Of a stretch of DNA of 64,000 nucleotides, positions 1 through 11,838 are shown one piece after another. The notes under the pieces are model-generated. The model had not been told where the DNA came from, made no database searches, and worked only from the letters and a program-made list of their open reading frames with translations. Position numbers and translations under genes: made by a program. Positions within the stretch are counted from its first letter, which is position 1. Every line of letters starts with the position of its first letter. Location: NCBI RefSeq assembly GCF_030272615.1, contig NC_081410.1, forward strand, positions 123,561,640 to 123,625,639. The letters are read 5' to 3'. The stretch comes from Cryptomeria japonica. Taxonomy: Eukaryota; Streptophyta; Pinopsida; Cupressales; Cupressaceae.

Positions 1-2
1 AT

Positions 3-251
3 GTTGAAATTGATATTGGAAATGTTGATATTGAAAATGAAAATGTTGAAATTGTTAATGAAAATATTGATAATGAAAATGAAAATGTTCAACGTTATGT
101 ATCATCGTATTACATAACAGGAGAAGATATTTGTGTGGAAGATAGAGAAATTGGAAATCGAACACATTCAAGAACCCCAAAATGGTTAGTTGAAATTGAT
201 GAGAATATATTTGAAAATCTTGAAGGAAAGAGGTTAACTCGAACCATTTAG
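3..251 (+). pseudogene. Unassigned acidic coding remnant at window edge
   Basis: An open frame enters from the left edge and stops at TAG (249-251). It starts with a low-complexity Asn/Glu/Val/Ile stretch made of short in-frame repeats (GAAAATGAAAATGTT-like) and ends in a less repetitive segment containing RTHSRTPKWLVEID. I do not recognise the family; the tail faintly resembles the linker found in some transposon polyproteins, but that is a weak impression. The start lies outside the window. It sits directly upstream of the LTR of element A, so it is probably the sequence into which A inserted. Confidence 0.25.
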
Positions 252-1304
252 TTGTGGGCTACAAAAAAATTTGTTGAACACTTTAGCAATAAGATAATGA
301 CTTAACAAAGTCAATTTTTTGTGCAATTCCTAAAGAAATGGAATATGAGACCTATACTAGACAAATTGAAGATTTGTGTGAATAAAAAATCTAAGAAAAA
401 TGCTATTATCGTCAAAAATATTTTTGTAGATGTCCAAAATTAATTAAATTAAATATTTAATTAATTTTATCCTTTCTACATAATTAATTTATTTAATTAT
501 GTTAGTCCTTATTCTTCTCAACTTTAATTAAATCTAATCTAATTAATCCTATCACTATAGTCCAAATAATTGATTTATTTAATAAATCAGTTATTTCTTA
601 TTCTTCTAAAACCCCCTTTAGTTAATTAATCTAAATTAATTAACTAAATTAAGTGATTCCTACAAATCACTTTTCTAAATTCTCATTAGCGTAATTAATT
701 CTTCTAGAATCTTTCATAATCATGCTTAACATTATTCTTCAATCTTTAATTCCCTCACTCATTCTCTCTCCTATTGTCAAATCCTCATACAAATCCCACT
801 TGTCTTCTAATCCCTCATTATCTCACCTAATCTTCCCTCTTAATCATTTGCTAGTGGCTAATCCCCATGATTAGCCACCAAGTCAACTCATAGCCATTTA
901 TGGCTAAAATCCACTTGTCCCCTCCTCACCTTCCACCTTAAATGCACCCAATTGGGTCATTTCAAGGATTTCAAAATTTCAAATCCTCCTATTCCTTTCA
1001 CTTTCCCAAGGAATTTTAAATTCCTTTTCTCATTCTCTTTCCCCATGCATCTCATTATGTAGGAATTTTTAATTCCCTCTTCACCCTCAAGGAATTTTTA
1101 ATTCTTTTTTGTCTTCCCTATGTACTTGGGGATCTCTTCCCCTTGTACATTATGGAGTGTGGAGACAAGAAATACCTTTATGAAAAATCTCTTGGTCTCC
1201 ACACCTGTCACCTCATGTCTTCTCAATCCATATGCTCCCCTTTCCTTCAATATCCACCCTTGATTCATCTTCAATCTCAATCGTCCATTCATCCTCCCCC
1301 AACT

Positions 1305-1311
1305 CTATAAA
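1305..1311 (+). promoter_or_regulatory. Candidate TATA box in A LTR
   Basis: TATAAAT in the context AACTCTATAAATTGGGG. The same core (AAACTCTATAAATTGGAG) recurs at 20577 in element C, supporting a real LTR promoter. Confidence 0.5.
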
Positions 1312-1437
1312 TTGGGGTCTCCTCCTCTTCCCTTTCCATCTCCAATCCAATTAATCTTATGTTGTTAGTTTGAGCTTAGAAATCATCCAAAGCATCACCC
1401 TTATAGTCAAATATGCATCCATAATCACTTAGCCATT

Positions 1438-1799
1438 TCATCCATCACTTGACAATCCATACATCTCCCATATCCATTTATGTTGTGCAACATTGGAGAG
1501 CAATACACATCCCACCTAGGAGCCAATCTAATCAAGTGGAGCATTTGGGCGCATTCCATTTCATCGAAGGCTCAATCTGAGGAACAAGTGAAAATTGTGA
1601 AGGTATAATGGTATTTCATCCATCACTTGAGAATCCATCCATCCCCCATATCCATTTGTGGTGTGCAACATTGGAGAGCAATCCACATCCAACCTAGGAG
1701 CCAATCCAATCGAGTGGACCATTTGGGCACATTCCACTTCATCAAAGGCTCAATCTAAGGAACAAATGAAGATTGTGAAGGTATAATGGTATTTTATCT
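1438..1799 (+). repeat. Tandem duplication (2 x about 180 bp) inside A LTR
   Basis: Two adjacent copies each run from CATCCATCACTTGA(C/G)AATCCAT through AGGTATAATGGTATTT, sharing GTGTGCAACATTGGAGAGCA-like sequence with scattered substitutions. The first copy is about 1438-1618, the second about 1619-1799. It lies between the TATA box and the LTR end, in the R/U5 part. Confidence 0.85.
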
Positions 1800-1875
1800 T
1801 GTTTTTTATGTATTTGAATGTTTTATGGATTAAATTAACCATTACCTCTCACTTCAATTTTCCCTTGGTTCATTT

Positions 1876-1893
1876 TGGCATGCCCAGTGGGAC
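1876..1893 (+). promoter_or_regulatory. Primer-binding-site-like sequence of A
   Basis: TGGCATGCCCAGTGGGAC, three bases after the LTR end. The equivalent site in B (TGGCATGCCCGATGGGAC) is conserved at the same distance. It starts with TGG as plant PBSs do; I cannot name the priming tRNA. Confidence 0.6.
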
Positions 1894-4639
1894 CCACGTC
1901 CCTAAAATCTAACCATCTTGTGAGTTTTTGTGATTTTTAGCATGTAGGTTGACGATTTGATGCATCTTCCTATACTTCGACGTTTCCACCTTGTTGCTTC
2001 AATGTCTCTGCAAAGCAACAATGTCTGCAATTTAAATTTCAAAAAGTTAACCCACCTTTTGGCAGGTTTTGCCTTTTGACGTCTTTGTAATCTTGTGACG
2101 TCTCTGCTATGTTTATAAACATATACATTTAGGGCATCAATTTACTATTTTTTTTTAATTTAAAAGTTAAAAAGAACAAAAACATTAAAAAGGGGACTTA
2201 AAAAGAACAAAAATCAACAAAATAGTTGGTTTTATTTTTATTTTTATTTTTGGCAATCTTTTAGACATTTTTCAGGTTCTCGGTTGATCGATGTTTGCGC
2301 AGATGCATGATGTCTACGCTCTGGTTTAGCGCTTCCATTGTACCAGACTTCCTACCTGATTTTTAAATTTCAAAAATTCAAATTTTAACCTTATGTTGGT
2401 ATTTAATTGTTGTTTTGACGTCTGCACATACGCATCAATGTCTACACCAAGCATTAACATCTGTGTCGGAGGTAAAATTTTAGTTAGCATTTTCAAATTC
2501 AAATTTGAATTTTAAAATTCTTGCTTTCTTTTGATTTCTAGATGTGTGCAATTACTTCAATGTCTGCACATGCACTGCAGCGTCTGTGCTTGTGGATCAA
2601 TGTTTGTGTTGTATCCTTAGTGGCTTTTTGTTGTTGATCAAATTTTGGGTGGTTGCAGATAATTTCATGTGTCCAAGACATAATACTAAGACTACTAACT
2701 ATTTTTGTTGCAACACGGTCTAAGACAAAGTTTTTCCCACTAAATTAGTTTGTTTGTTGCATTTCTAGTTAGAAAATTATGAACATGTGGGATTAAAATG
2801 AACCATTGTCTTTTGTGTTTGGTGCGCTTGCACACTTTATGTTGAGTGGACCCACAGTTGCACTCTAGTATCCTCTCCACTCACCTTCATGGATCTTGGG
2901 TGTTAGAGAATGAGTGATCAACAACACTCTCTTTTTATCTTAGTAGTGAGGGGTATTCTTGATTGGGGATTTCATCACCCCACAAGGGTATCTCGAATTG
3001 GGACACGTTGAGGATATTGATTCTCCCGATGTGATCTCGAGCGAGTTTTTTTGAGCCGCTATATAAATAAGTTGGTTGGGCGGCTGGAGTGCTAAGTGAA
3101 TTCGACGTATGTGGGGGCCTTTCCTACACTGATAAGCTCAGATGGAGCCTTAAGTGGATTTCTTTGATAATCCATCGTCGGATTGGTGATCCTTTAGAAA
3201 TTACACTAGACACCAGTTTTAGTAGCCAAAATCCTATATTTGATAGTGCAGGGGATGTGGATTGTACCCAAAAGTTACTCCTCATGTATCTGCTCAGGAT
3301 GAGACATAAATTCCCCATGTAATAGATCCTTGGATATTTGGGGAAAGAGAATATGGTATGCCAAAGAAGTGAATGTCATGGAGTGGAGCCAGTGCTATCA
3401 AAATCTCTATTTTTCCACTTGAGTGGGGTATTTCTTATGCGAGGGGCATATCAAGTGGTTTCCACTTTTTAGCCTAGGTTATGTTGTCTTCAAGTGTCTT
3501 TATTTATGCTATACCTGTAAAAACAATTTTGGCTAATCTAGGCCCCACATCACTTGCACACTCATCATTGAGTATTACACTTGGCCAATGTGTATGTTAT
3601 GCTTGATGTTTTCTTGCCAAGAGTAGATTGATAAACAACCTTCCCAATTTTCACATTTGACAAACATTCCAAAATCCAAGATCTTACACTTGCACAAAGA
3701 AAGTCCAAATTTGGTCCACCTCACTTTCCACCTCATGTTCCATAAGCCTAAGTTGTACAAGCATCCCAATAAGTCTATCCATTGTCAAGTCAAGAAGAAG
3801 AAACTCACCCAAGCCCAACTCATTAGACATCGCAAACTCTTGCTCAAACATAGGACCTTCTCGCACAGATATCACGATTACACTCATGGTCATAGCAATG
3901 AGTTTGATGCTAGTGATGAACTAAGAGTTTGTTCCCTACACCAAGGATCAGATTGTCTTTCAATACCAACTATCATCAAAATCAAGGTGGTCACATCCCT
4001 TCATTAAATTTGTCGTATGAACCTATCAATTATTCAGTCATTTCCATCCCAAGGATAATCTAGTCATGAAATTCTTCTAGTCATCACTGTCGACCTTTTC
4101 TAAGGACTTAGCACATCAATAAATCAAACAATCAAACCTTAATCAAATCAATCAATCACCCAATCCCTCAATCAATTATCCAAATCCAATCAACCTCACT
4201 CTAAGGTGTTGAACCTTTTGAAGTTTTTATTTAGACCTCACCCTTAATCAATTAATCATTTGGTTTTTGTGCTTGGGAAAGAATCTCCCCCAAGTACCTT
4301 TGCCTCATCTTTGGGTCGATCAAGACCGCCAATCCTACGTCGTATTTATTCTTATGATCATTAGTAAATCCTCAGTAGAAAGTGATTTTGATCATTATCC
4401 TAAGGTCTAAATTTCACCCAACTTGGTTGTCACCTTGTTTGTGGCTTTCATCATCAATATCCCCCAACTAAAATCCTCATCCAAGGACTAAGGTATAATC
4501 TTGATCAAACTTTGTCCTAATCTAAGGACCCAATCAATCATTCAATCCAACTTCATCAAAATCAAATTGAAACCCAAATTTTTGTTGTCCTTTCATCAAT
4601 CTCATTCCTTTAATCAATCTTCCCTAAGATTATTCTTGT
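1894..4639 (+). other. Long untranslated leader of element A
   Basis: No coding sequence supported. The first 700 bp hold a loosely repeated GACGTCTGC / AATGTCTGC motif in clusters with about 20-bp spacing (near 1976, 1999, 2019; 2079, 2097; 2412, 2433, 2453; 2558, 2579, 2599), matching the GCGTCTGTG array of B. Around 3050-3070 a GAGCCGCTATATAAATAAG stretch resembles a second TATA box. 3570-4010 is open in both strands but looks like a shadow of Pro/His-rich noncoding sequence. Confidence 0.55.
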
Positions 4640-7114
4640 ATGGTCACAACTCGCTCTCAAACAAAGAAGAAGATGGCCAAACAACAATATGGCATGTTAG
4701 ACAATAGTGTCCTATATCAAGATCCTACACAAGACCCCACACATGGGAAAAAATCACAACCTGACATTCAAGATCCACAACCACAAGTGGATCCTAACAT
4801 GGTTGATCAAGACGAGCTCTCCCTGGAAGTGCAAACATCCCTAGAGGATTCATACAATCAAGAAATGATGGAGAAATTCATCCGAGATAATCCTAGTGGT
4901 CTCCTAAAGACCCTCATTGAAAATGTAGCTCGCCTTCCTTCTGATTTCAATAGATCCACTCTTTATCAACAACCACAAGGATAATTTGCTCCTACTCACA
5001 GTGTTCCACCTATTATTCATCCTCAATCTATAGCACCCACAATGTCCATCCCTATGGTTTCCATCCAACCTTCTTCCTCCTTTTTGGCATCTATACCCTT
5101 ATCCAACCTGATCACGTCTATTCTTTAATATGCTTCTATGACATCCTCTTCTACTCGCCCACATGTCTTTGTTCCCCAATATTCCATTCCTCTCAACAAT
5201 ATCGCTAATTTTATCAATACTTCTCTTCCTCATGCTACCACAATCTGCAGGTCATGGCCAATCATCACTTCTCAAGTCCTCATCACATCAATCATCACAT
5301 CTCATATTCCCGCTTCTTCATCCTACCAATATATTAGTGGTGGTGGTATATCATCCATGATTCACCAGATACTCGGGACAAACACGGTTCATCATGTCCA
5401 AGACCCACAACATGATATAATCAAGAAAATTTTGGACATGAAGAACATCATCAAAAACATGAACGAAGGGACTATCAAAATAAAACCTTATTCATTTGAG
5501 GAATTCAATCCTTGTCATTATGATCCTTCAATATCAATTTCACCCTACCCATTGAGGTTTGAGATGCCTAAGTTCATGAAGTATGAAGGCTAGGGTGACC
5601 CTTGAGACCACATCCATGAGTTTCACATCTTATGACAAGAGGCCTCCTATAGTGATTTCTATCTTCGAAGAATTTTACCTAAAAGTATCACAAGAGATGC
5701 CCTTGTGTGGTTCATGTGCCTGCCTCAAGGTTCAATCACCTCCTTTCTAGACTTAGCAAAAATTTTAGTGGCCTACTATTCCTACAACATCGTCAATAGT
5801 GTTTCTATGATGGACCTTTGTAAAACAAAATAGAGGCCTAGAGAAACCTTCACCAACTTCTTGCAGAGGTGGTGGCACCTTATCAAGAAATTCAAGTGGG
5901 ATATGTCAGAGGCACATCAAATGGAATTATTTCAAAAGAACCTCGTACCCAAACTATCAAAACCCTTGACAACTCATTGTATAAAATCTTTCCAAAATTT
6001 GACTGACAAGGGCTTATTTCTTGAATGTGTCTTGTTAGAGGATGGCACTCTAAAGCATTATCAAAGATCAAATCAAAACACTTCCTCTTACAACAATGAT
6101 AAACCAAAATTTTGGTCTAAAAACAAGAATGTAGTCAACGATGGTGTCATTGATGCAAAGTGGGTCCAAACTATGGCCGCTCCTTCAAAATCCCCCACCA
6201 CTAATCATCAATTCAACACTTGAAAAAACAATAAAAATAAATCTCAAAGCGCACCGCCCCCCCCCAACAATGTCTCCATCTAGGGACGACCACCCCGATC
6301 TAACAATTAGGCTCCAAGGGAGTATATGCCTCTTGTTGAGCCCATTGAGGTTGTGTTCCAAAATCTTGTCCAGGATGGTGCAGTTGTCTTTCAGATAACT
6401 CAACCGTTTGACCCTAACCAACCCAAACCTAGGTGGTATAATGAGAATAAGTACTATGACTATCATCACATCAATGGGCATGATACACGAAAGTGTATGA
6501 AACTGAAGAACTACATCCAAGATCTCATTGATAAGGGTGATATTGAGGTAGCAACAACAAAACCTAGTAATAATAATGATAAACTCAAAATGTACCAGGA
6601 ACCCTTCCCGAAGCATGACAAAGGAAAGGCCTCATCATCTAATGATGTGAACTATGATTACACCAATTATATATCCAAATTTGACTCCTTGGTGGGTCGT
6701 ACAGATCCTGCAAGTAACCATGTTAATGTGATCATTGTTCAGGGAGCCAACCCTCCTCCATCACAAAACAAACCTAGGGTCACTATTCAATGTGGTCCTC
6801 CTCCTTCATAATCGGCAAGAAGGCCCAACTCCGCTAAGATAGTCATTCAAGGTGTCACCCCTTCCATGTCCCATTCTCAAAATGATTGTAATGTGACCAC
6901 TAGTTGTGGAAGATTAACTATCCAAGGAGCTCCTCCTCTACCGAATCCTCCCCCCATGTCATCCACCCGACAAGATGAGCTCCTTGATCATCTTGTGAAA
7001 AATCCTACACATATTTCTATCCTAGAGCTCCTCAAGACCTCCCTTATTCACAAGAAGATTTTGGAACGGGCCCTCCTCAAAACATGTGTCCCTAATGACA
7101 TCAATTTTGCCTAG
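4640..7114 (+). pseudogene. gag: Decayed gag of element A
   Basis: Structural polyprotein that would form the cytoplasmic particle. The start MVTTRSQTKKK at 4640 parallels the B gag start (MVETRLQKSRR). After a stop at 4982 the frame resumes in pieces: a Pro/Ser-rich spacer (5138-5590), then a retrotransposon-gag core at about 5540-6110 with TNFLQRWWHL corresponding to the SFLQRWRNL block of B. A knuckle-like YYDYHHINGHDTRKC near 6450-6500 has its first Cys replaced by Tyr relative to CEFHKSKGHKTGNC in B. Several stops and frameshifts; not functional. Confidence 0.75.
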
Positions 7115-7640
7115 TTCCAAGCCCTCATTGGATACCATGCTACCCAACATCACCTTATTTTTACCTCCAATGATGCTCCCTCTGATTATAATCATAATAA
7201 ACCATTGCATATTGAAGCTCTTATCCAGAAACACAAGGTTAAACACATCTTGATAGAGGGTGGATTTAGACTTAATCTTTATACATACAAGTTAATAAAG
7301 CAATTAGGACTTTCTGAGGACTTGGTTGACCGATCAAGAAAAATCACAATCAAAGCCTATGATGATGCATAAACGGTTTCCAAAGGCATGATCACCCTAT
7401 CTCTTTAAGCGGGCCCTGTTACGATTGAAACCCCTTGCCAAGTCTTAGATCTTGACCTCCCTTATAACATTCTCCTCGGCCATTCATGGATTCATTCCCT
7501 TCAAGACGTTCCCTCCACTTACCACCAATGCCTTAAATTTCCCTTCAATGGTAGAGAGATCACTATCAGGGGTGATCCACACCCTTTTCAGTATTGCAAG
7601 CTCTTAGAGGGGAAACATCCATACCATTTCCCATTAAACA
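7115..7640 (+). pseudogene. Decayed aspartic protease of element A
   Basis: Retropepsin-like segment that would cleave the polyprotein. The reading ILIEGG near 7247-7263 aligns with VLIDGG of B, so the catalytic Asp is changed to Glu. Downstream blocks are shared with B: ITIKAYDD, CQVLDLDLPYNILLGHSWIH and YHQCLKF near 7430-7550. In-frame stops lie at about 7370 and 7408. It follows gag in the usual order. Confidence 0.75.
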
Positions 7641-7912
7641 GACCAACTCCACCTCCTCCATCTAACACATTTAAAGTCGCCTCCACTTCATCCCAATCAG
7701 AACCTAAGGTCAAGATCATAGACAATGGCTGTGAAGAGTACAAACTTGAGGATGCCTTACTAGTCGGCAATCTCCCCTTATCTCCTACGTCGTTTGCCAA
7801 GCCTGAGGAAATAAAAAAAGATCACAAGCCCACTATACAATGCAAAGATACCACCTTCAAGCAATGGGGTCCACCTGATGAGGAGAGTCTTGACATAGAT
7901 GTTTCCTCTTGG

Positions 7913-8290
7913 TTGTATCATGAAGAGGATGAAGAATTAGCAAAGATCCCCAAGAAAATGTATCCAAAAGCATCAGCCATAGTGGATAAGATGGGTTATA
8001 AAGGACACGGTCTGGGGTTGGAAGAGAAAGGAATCAAAGCACCAATAAATCTCATCTCATATAAGTATAACAGAGGCTTGGGTTACACTCCAATACATAA
8101 TATCACTATCATTGGTACCCCTCTAAGTCCCTCCTTGCATTTCGAAGACTCTGATGAAGAGGAATTTCATGAAATGCCTTCTAAATATGAAGATGACATC
8201 TTCTTTGACACCTATATCAACATCATCACCCCCGTAAACCCTTCCACCCCACATGAGCTGCAACTTGTCCATCTTAAGCTTATAGACTAG
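7913..8290 (+). pseudogene. G-patch-like segment after A protease
   Basis: The frame contains AIVDKMGYKGHGLGLEEKG followed by NRGLGYTP: aromatic-Gly-x-x-Gly-x-Gly-Leu-Gly spacing typical of a G-patch, an RNA-helicase/nucleic-acid binding motif known downstream of some retroviral proteases. The acidic tail ends with LQLVHLKLID, matching LPLVHHQLIDWD in B. Stops at 8288. Function in this lineage is inferred from the motif only. Confidence 0.6.
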
Positions 8291-8467
8291 GACCATTGAG
8301 ACAAATATTCTTTGAACATATGTGTCGATGATAATGCTCTTGTGACTCTCCTGACTATGTGCAATTTGGAAAACTACAATAGAGTTCATGGGATATAAAT
8401 ACATGAGAATGAATACTTTGGTAGTCAGGTCAATGCCCTTAGTTGCAAAAAAGATAATAAAAATAAA

Positions 8468-9151
8468 ATGCATGATTCCTTAGGTGAAAACCTCTCTAAG
8501 GCACCTTTGGATGAGGAAAAAGTAAAAATAAAGGACATATCTTCAAGTGAAAACCTAGACCAGGTGCTTGAGGATGAGGAAATTGACCTCTCTACTATAG
8601 TTCCCCCACAACAAGACAAGTCTACTTTACTAATAGAAGAAACAGGCACTATCAATATGGGCACTGAAGACACCCCAAAGAATGTGCTCATTTCTAATTC
8701 CCTATCAGATCAAGAGAAACAAAACTTCATCGATTTTCTATCAGAAACAAAGATCAACTTTGCCTAGTCATATGCTAACATGTCAGGCCTTGATCCCAAC
8801 TTAGTAGTCCACAATCCTTTTGTCCGTCCAAATGCTAAGCCTATAAAATAAAAATTACGCAAGATGCATCCACCTATTGCACTTCTTGTCAAAGCAGAAA
8901 AAGATGTTGGATGCTAGATTCATAAAACCAATAGATTATCCTGAGTGGGTGTCCAACATTGTCCATGTCGGCAAAGCTACTGGGGGCATCTGCATTTGCA
9001 CATATTTTTAAGATTTGAATAAATCATGCCCTAAGGATGACTTCTCACTCCCCAACATAGACATGATTGTAGATCTCACAGCAGGGCATGAAATGTTGTC
9101 ACTCATGGATATATTTTCTGGGTACAATCAGATCAGGATAACAGAAGAGGA
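8468..9151 (+). pseudogene. pol: N-terminal half of A reverse transcriptase
   Basis: An acidic linker (8468-8700) runs into pol: the segment after SLSDQEKQNFIDFL contains SGLDP, VVHNPFV and, in shifted frames, MLDARFIKPIDYPEWVSN, GGICIC, CPKDDFSLPNID and DIFSGYNQIRI. These are RT palm/finger blocks of Ty3/gypsy polymerases. Stops and at least one frameshift near 8900-8920. The gene stops at the TSD GAGGA (9147-9151), where N1 is inserted, and resumes at 17021. Confidence 0.8.
9147..9151 (+). repeat. Left target-site duplication of N1 (GAGGA)
   Basis: GAGGA at 9147-9151 is repeated at 17021-17025 immediately outside the two N1 LTRs. Confidence 0.9.
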
Positions 9152-10740
9152 TGATGGGATGGGGTTTGGGATAGACTAGCCTAGTCTAGGCTCCTAGATC
9201 CTTCCCTGGGATCACCTGGTGTTCTCCTCACACCCTAGGGTCTCTAGGACTCCCTTTTCTTGAGGAATCCCATGCCTTTGCCCAATCCACCCACCGATGA
9301 GTTGCTATGCTGCTCCTAAGGTCTCACCTACTCATGAGAACCAAAACCCCTTACTATGGCTAATAAGGGCTAAGGTTTATTTCCCACTTTCCAAGGTCTT
9401 AGCAAGGTTATTTTAGGTCTATTTCACGGTCTATCCACCCATTCATGAGCCCCCAAGAGGTTTCAATACTCTAACCCCTTACCGATTTCACAAATTTAGG
9501 TTTTTGCCTTCAAATAGGGCTACAAGGATTAGGACCAATTAGGCCTCCTAACCAGTCTTCTAGGGCTCCCTCTCACAAATGATGCACAACCAACCCTAAC
9601 TCCCAAAATGGACTACCATTCAATTGAAAAGGGCTCAAGGATTTTCTAGTTTTTGGGCCTCCAAGTGGCCGTACAATGCCTAGGGTGAATTTTTGGGGGT
9701 TTTAAGGGTTTTGTGAGGGTTTCTAGGGTCTACCTAGGTCATAGTGAGTACTTTGAGTTTTAGCCACCTTGTCTAGATTGGTGGAAGCTCCTCCTTCACA
9801 CAAATGATGCTTCAAACACTCCTCTACACCTCCTCCAAAGGATGCACTCTCCACTATTCAACCTTGCTCTCCAAGACCTCTGCACCAACAACCATTCCTA
9901 ACCGGGCATTGACTAGTCTCGCCTAGGAATGGGCCTTTGCTTGGCCTCCTTGAATTTCCAAGGGCCTTGCTTGCTTGGTACTATAGTACAGGGTCTTCAC
10001 ATCCATTCCCCATGGTTTCATGGTGGTTCCACAATGGGGAATGGAGTCAAGACTTCATTTACACAATCCTGTCCAAAACTGGACAGTAAGAAGATAGTTT
10101 ACAAACTATTTACAAACCCACTCAATATACAAGTAAAAAACTAAAATAATTGCTTGAAATGAAATTATTTACAAAATTAAAGACAAACCACACAAATTTG
10201 GATGTATCTCAATCCATTAATTTTCTTGTTTTCTTCATTCAAATTGACTGGTAACAGTTTTACAGTCTTAGTCTGATCTTTTTGCTAGGGTCGTACAAAG
10301 TCTGACATCCCACCCATTCATTTAGGGTTTGCCAGTACTTATACCACCTTTGCCTTGGTTAGCATGCCAAAATTAGGGCTCTCCACACACAACAAGGGTC
10401 TATGACCATTTTGGGTGGAAAAGTTGCTTGACAACTTTTAAAAGTTGTCATGCAACTTTTGCATCTTTTGAGCAACTTTGCCATTGTTGCTTTTCATGAC
10501 TCCTAAGCCTATTTTGGGCTATCCTAAGGACATCAACATGCCAATAAGGCCTAACACACACTCCTGGCACACTCAACCTCTCCTTCACAAGAAATCACAC
10601 AAACACTAAGGACCTGAAACTAAGACCTAGTCTAGCACACATGAGTTCATGGCTCTTATTCATGTACAATGGCTTCTAAAGAAGCATATCACCAACAAAA
10701 AAAAGAAAGAGAAAGATTTTGGAAGGGTTCTCCTGCACCA
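9152..10740 (-). repeat. 3' LTR of N1 (left copy)
   Basis: On the + strand begins TGATGGGATGGGGTTTGGG and ends TTCTCCTGCACCA; on the coding strand it starts TGGTGCAGGAG and ends ...CCCATCA. Nearly the same sequence recurs at 15437-17020 with scattered substitutions and small indels. The ORF at 9929-10144 inside it is incidental. Confidence 0.95.
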
Positions 10741-10757
10741 TACTCCCCCTCTACACA
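10741..10757 (-). promoter_or_regulatory. Polypurine tract of N1
   Basis: The coding strand reads TGTGTAGAGGGGGAGTA directly before the 3' LTR start TGGTGCAGG. This is the expected place and composition for the plus-strand primer. Confidence 0.85.
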
Positions 10758-10812
10758 CAATTAAGAAAAAGAAGAAGAGATGAGAGTCGAGTCTATTCCA
10801 AGTGCCTTGAAC

Positions 10813-11139
10813 CTACCCTCCTCCACCCGTAGCTTCAGATACTAGTTGATCTGCCCATTTCACTAAGTGCTCCATGTAGACCTGGTGTCTAGTGGAATTC
10901 TTCACTCTTGATTCCAAGATCTCCTCTACTATAGGCTTCTTCACCTATGGTAAGATATTAACATCAAGGTCCTGCAATTCCTTGGCTTGGTTCTTAGTCT
11001 GCCCTGCTATCTCACCCTTGTACATGATCAGGTCAGCTACATTAAAGACTGGTGATATAACTAAATCTGAAGGCAAGTCAACTTTTTAGGCATTCTTACC
11101 ATATTACGATAGGATTATACAAGGTCCTACCCTTCTCAT
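10813..11139 (-). pseudogene. Integrase tail with chromodomain, N1
   Basis: Reading the - strand after the integrase C-terminal block, one frame gives PVFNVADLIMYKG, then after a stop VEEILESRVKNSTRHQVYME, HLVKWADQLVSEAT and a stop at 10813-10815. That is a chromodomain (aromatic/charged EEIL...R...YLVKW...E core), which in chromoviruses is thought to guide integration to marked chromatin. A frameshift near 11090 and a nonsense codon at about 10945-10950 separate it from the catalytic part. A Trp expected after SEAT is replaced by Gly. Confidence 0.8.
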
Positions 11140-11838
11140 CTACAATTTGGTAGGCTTGCCACCTTGCATCCTAGCTTTTCTCAAATGTACCATCACATAG
11201 TCACCCACCTTAAACTGAACTTCTCTCCTTTTCTCATCCACTTTGGCTTTCAGTTTTTGAGTGGATTCAAGGATGGCCTTCTTAACCTTCTCTTTAACTT
11301 CCTTGATGGTTTGAGTGAAGTCTTCTACTTGCCCACTCTTCATTTCCAAACTATCAAGGTCTCTCAACTCACATACTCCTCTTGGATGTCTGCCATAGAC
11401 AACCTCATAAGGACCTCTACCAGTAGTTCTATTCACACTATCATTATATGCATACTCTGCTTGAGAAATGATTAGGTCCCATGTCTAGCCATATTCCTTA
11501 GTTAAACACCTCAACAAGTTACCTAATACCCTATTGATGACTTCAATCTGACCATCTGTTTGTGGATGGTAATCTGAGCTAAATGACAAGTTAGTTCCTA
11601 GTCTCCTCCATAATGTTTGCCAAAAATGACCCATGAACTTGTTGTCCCTATCTAAAATAATGCTTAAAGGGAGTCCATGAATCCTAACAATCTCTTTGAA
11701 AAAGAGATGTGCAACATAGCTTGCATCATGTGTAGTCTTACATGGGATAAAATGACTCATCTTGGAAAATCTATCTACTACCACATAGATGTTGTCCATA
11801 CCTCTTTTTGTCTTGGGAAGTCCTACTACAAATTCCAT
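11140..11838 (-). pseudogene. Integrase core of N1
   Basis: DDE integrase of a Ty3/gypsy element. 11838 down to 11485 contains VVVDRFSKMSHF (first Asp), LDRDNKFMGHFWQ (second Asp) and HPQTDGQIEVINR (Glu), with the usual approximately 35-residue spacing. A single nonsense codon at 11485-11487 precedes SQAEYAYNDS, GRGPYEVVYG and the C-terminal FKVGDYVMVHLRKAR. The frame is unchanged across the stop. All three catalytic acids are present, so only nonsense mutations block it here. Confidence 0.9.

Larger units (their letters stand above)
425..1872 (+). repeat. 5' LTR of element A
   Basis: Begins TGTAGATGTCCAAAATTAAT and ends ...GGTTCA, three bases before a PBS-like site. The start matches the LTR start of element B (TGTAGACACCTAAAATTG), including the run of TAATTAAAT-type AT-rich sequence just inside. 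A TATA box (TATAAAT) lies at 1305-1311 in the context AACTCTATAAATTGGGG. An internal tandem duplication of about 180 bp sits at 1438-1799. Length 1448 bp, against about 783 bp for the B LTR. Confidence 0.75.

Noticed and set aside
3657-4007. 116-residue + strand ORF with a - strand counterpart in the leader of A
   Set aside because: His/Lys-rich composition, no domain, no equivalent in B; probably chance.
6185-6616. 143-residue - strand ORF
   Set aside because: Antisense shadow of the gag/knuckle region of A.
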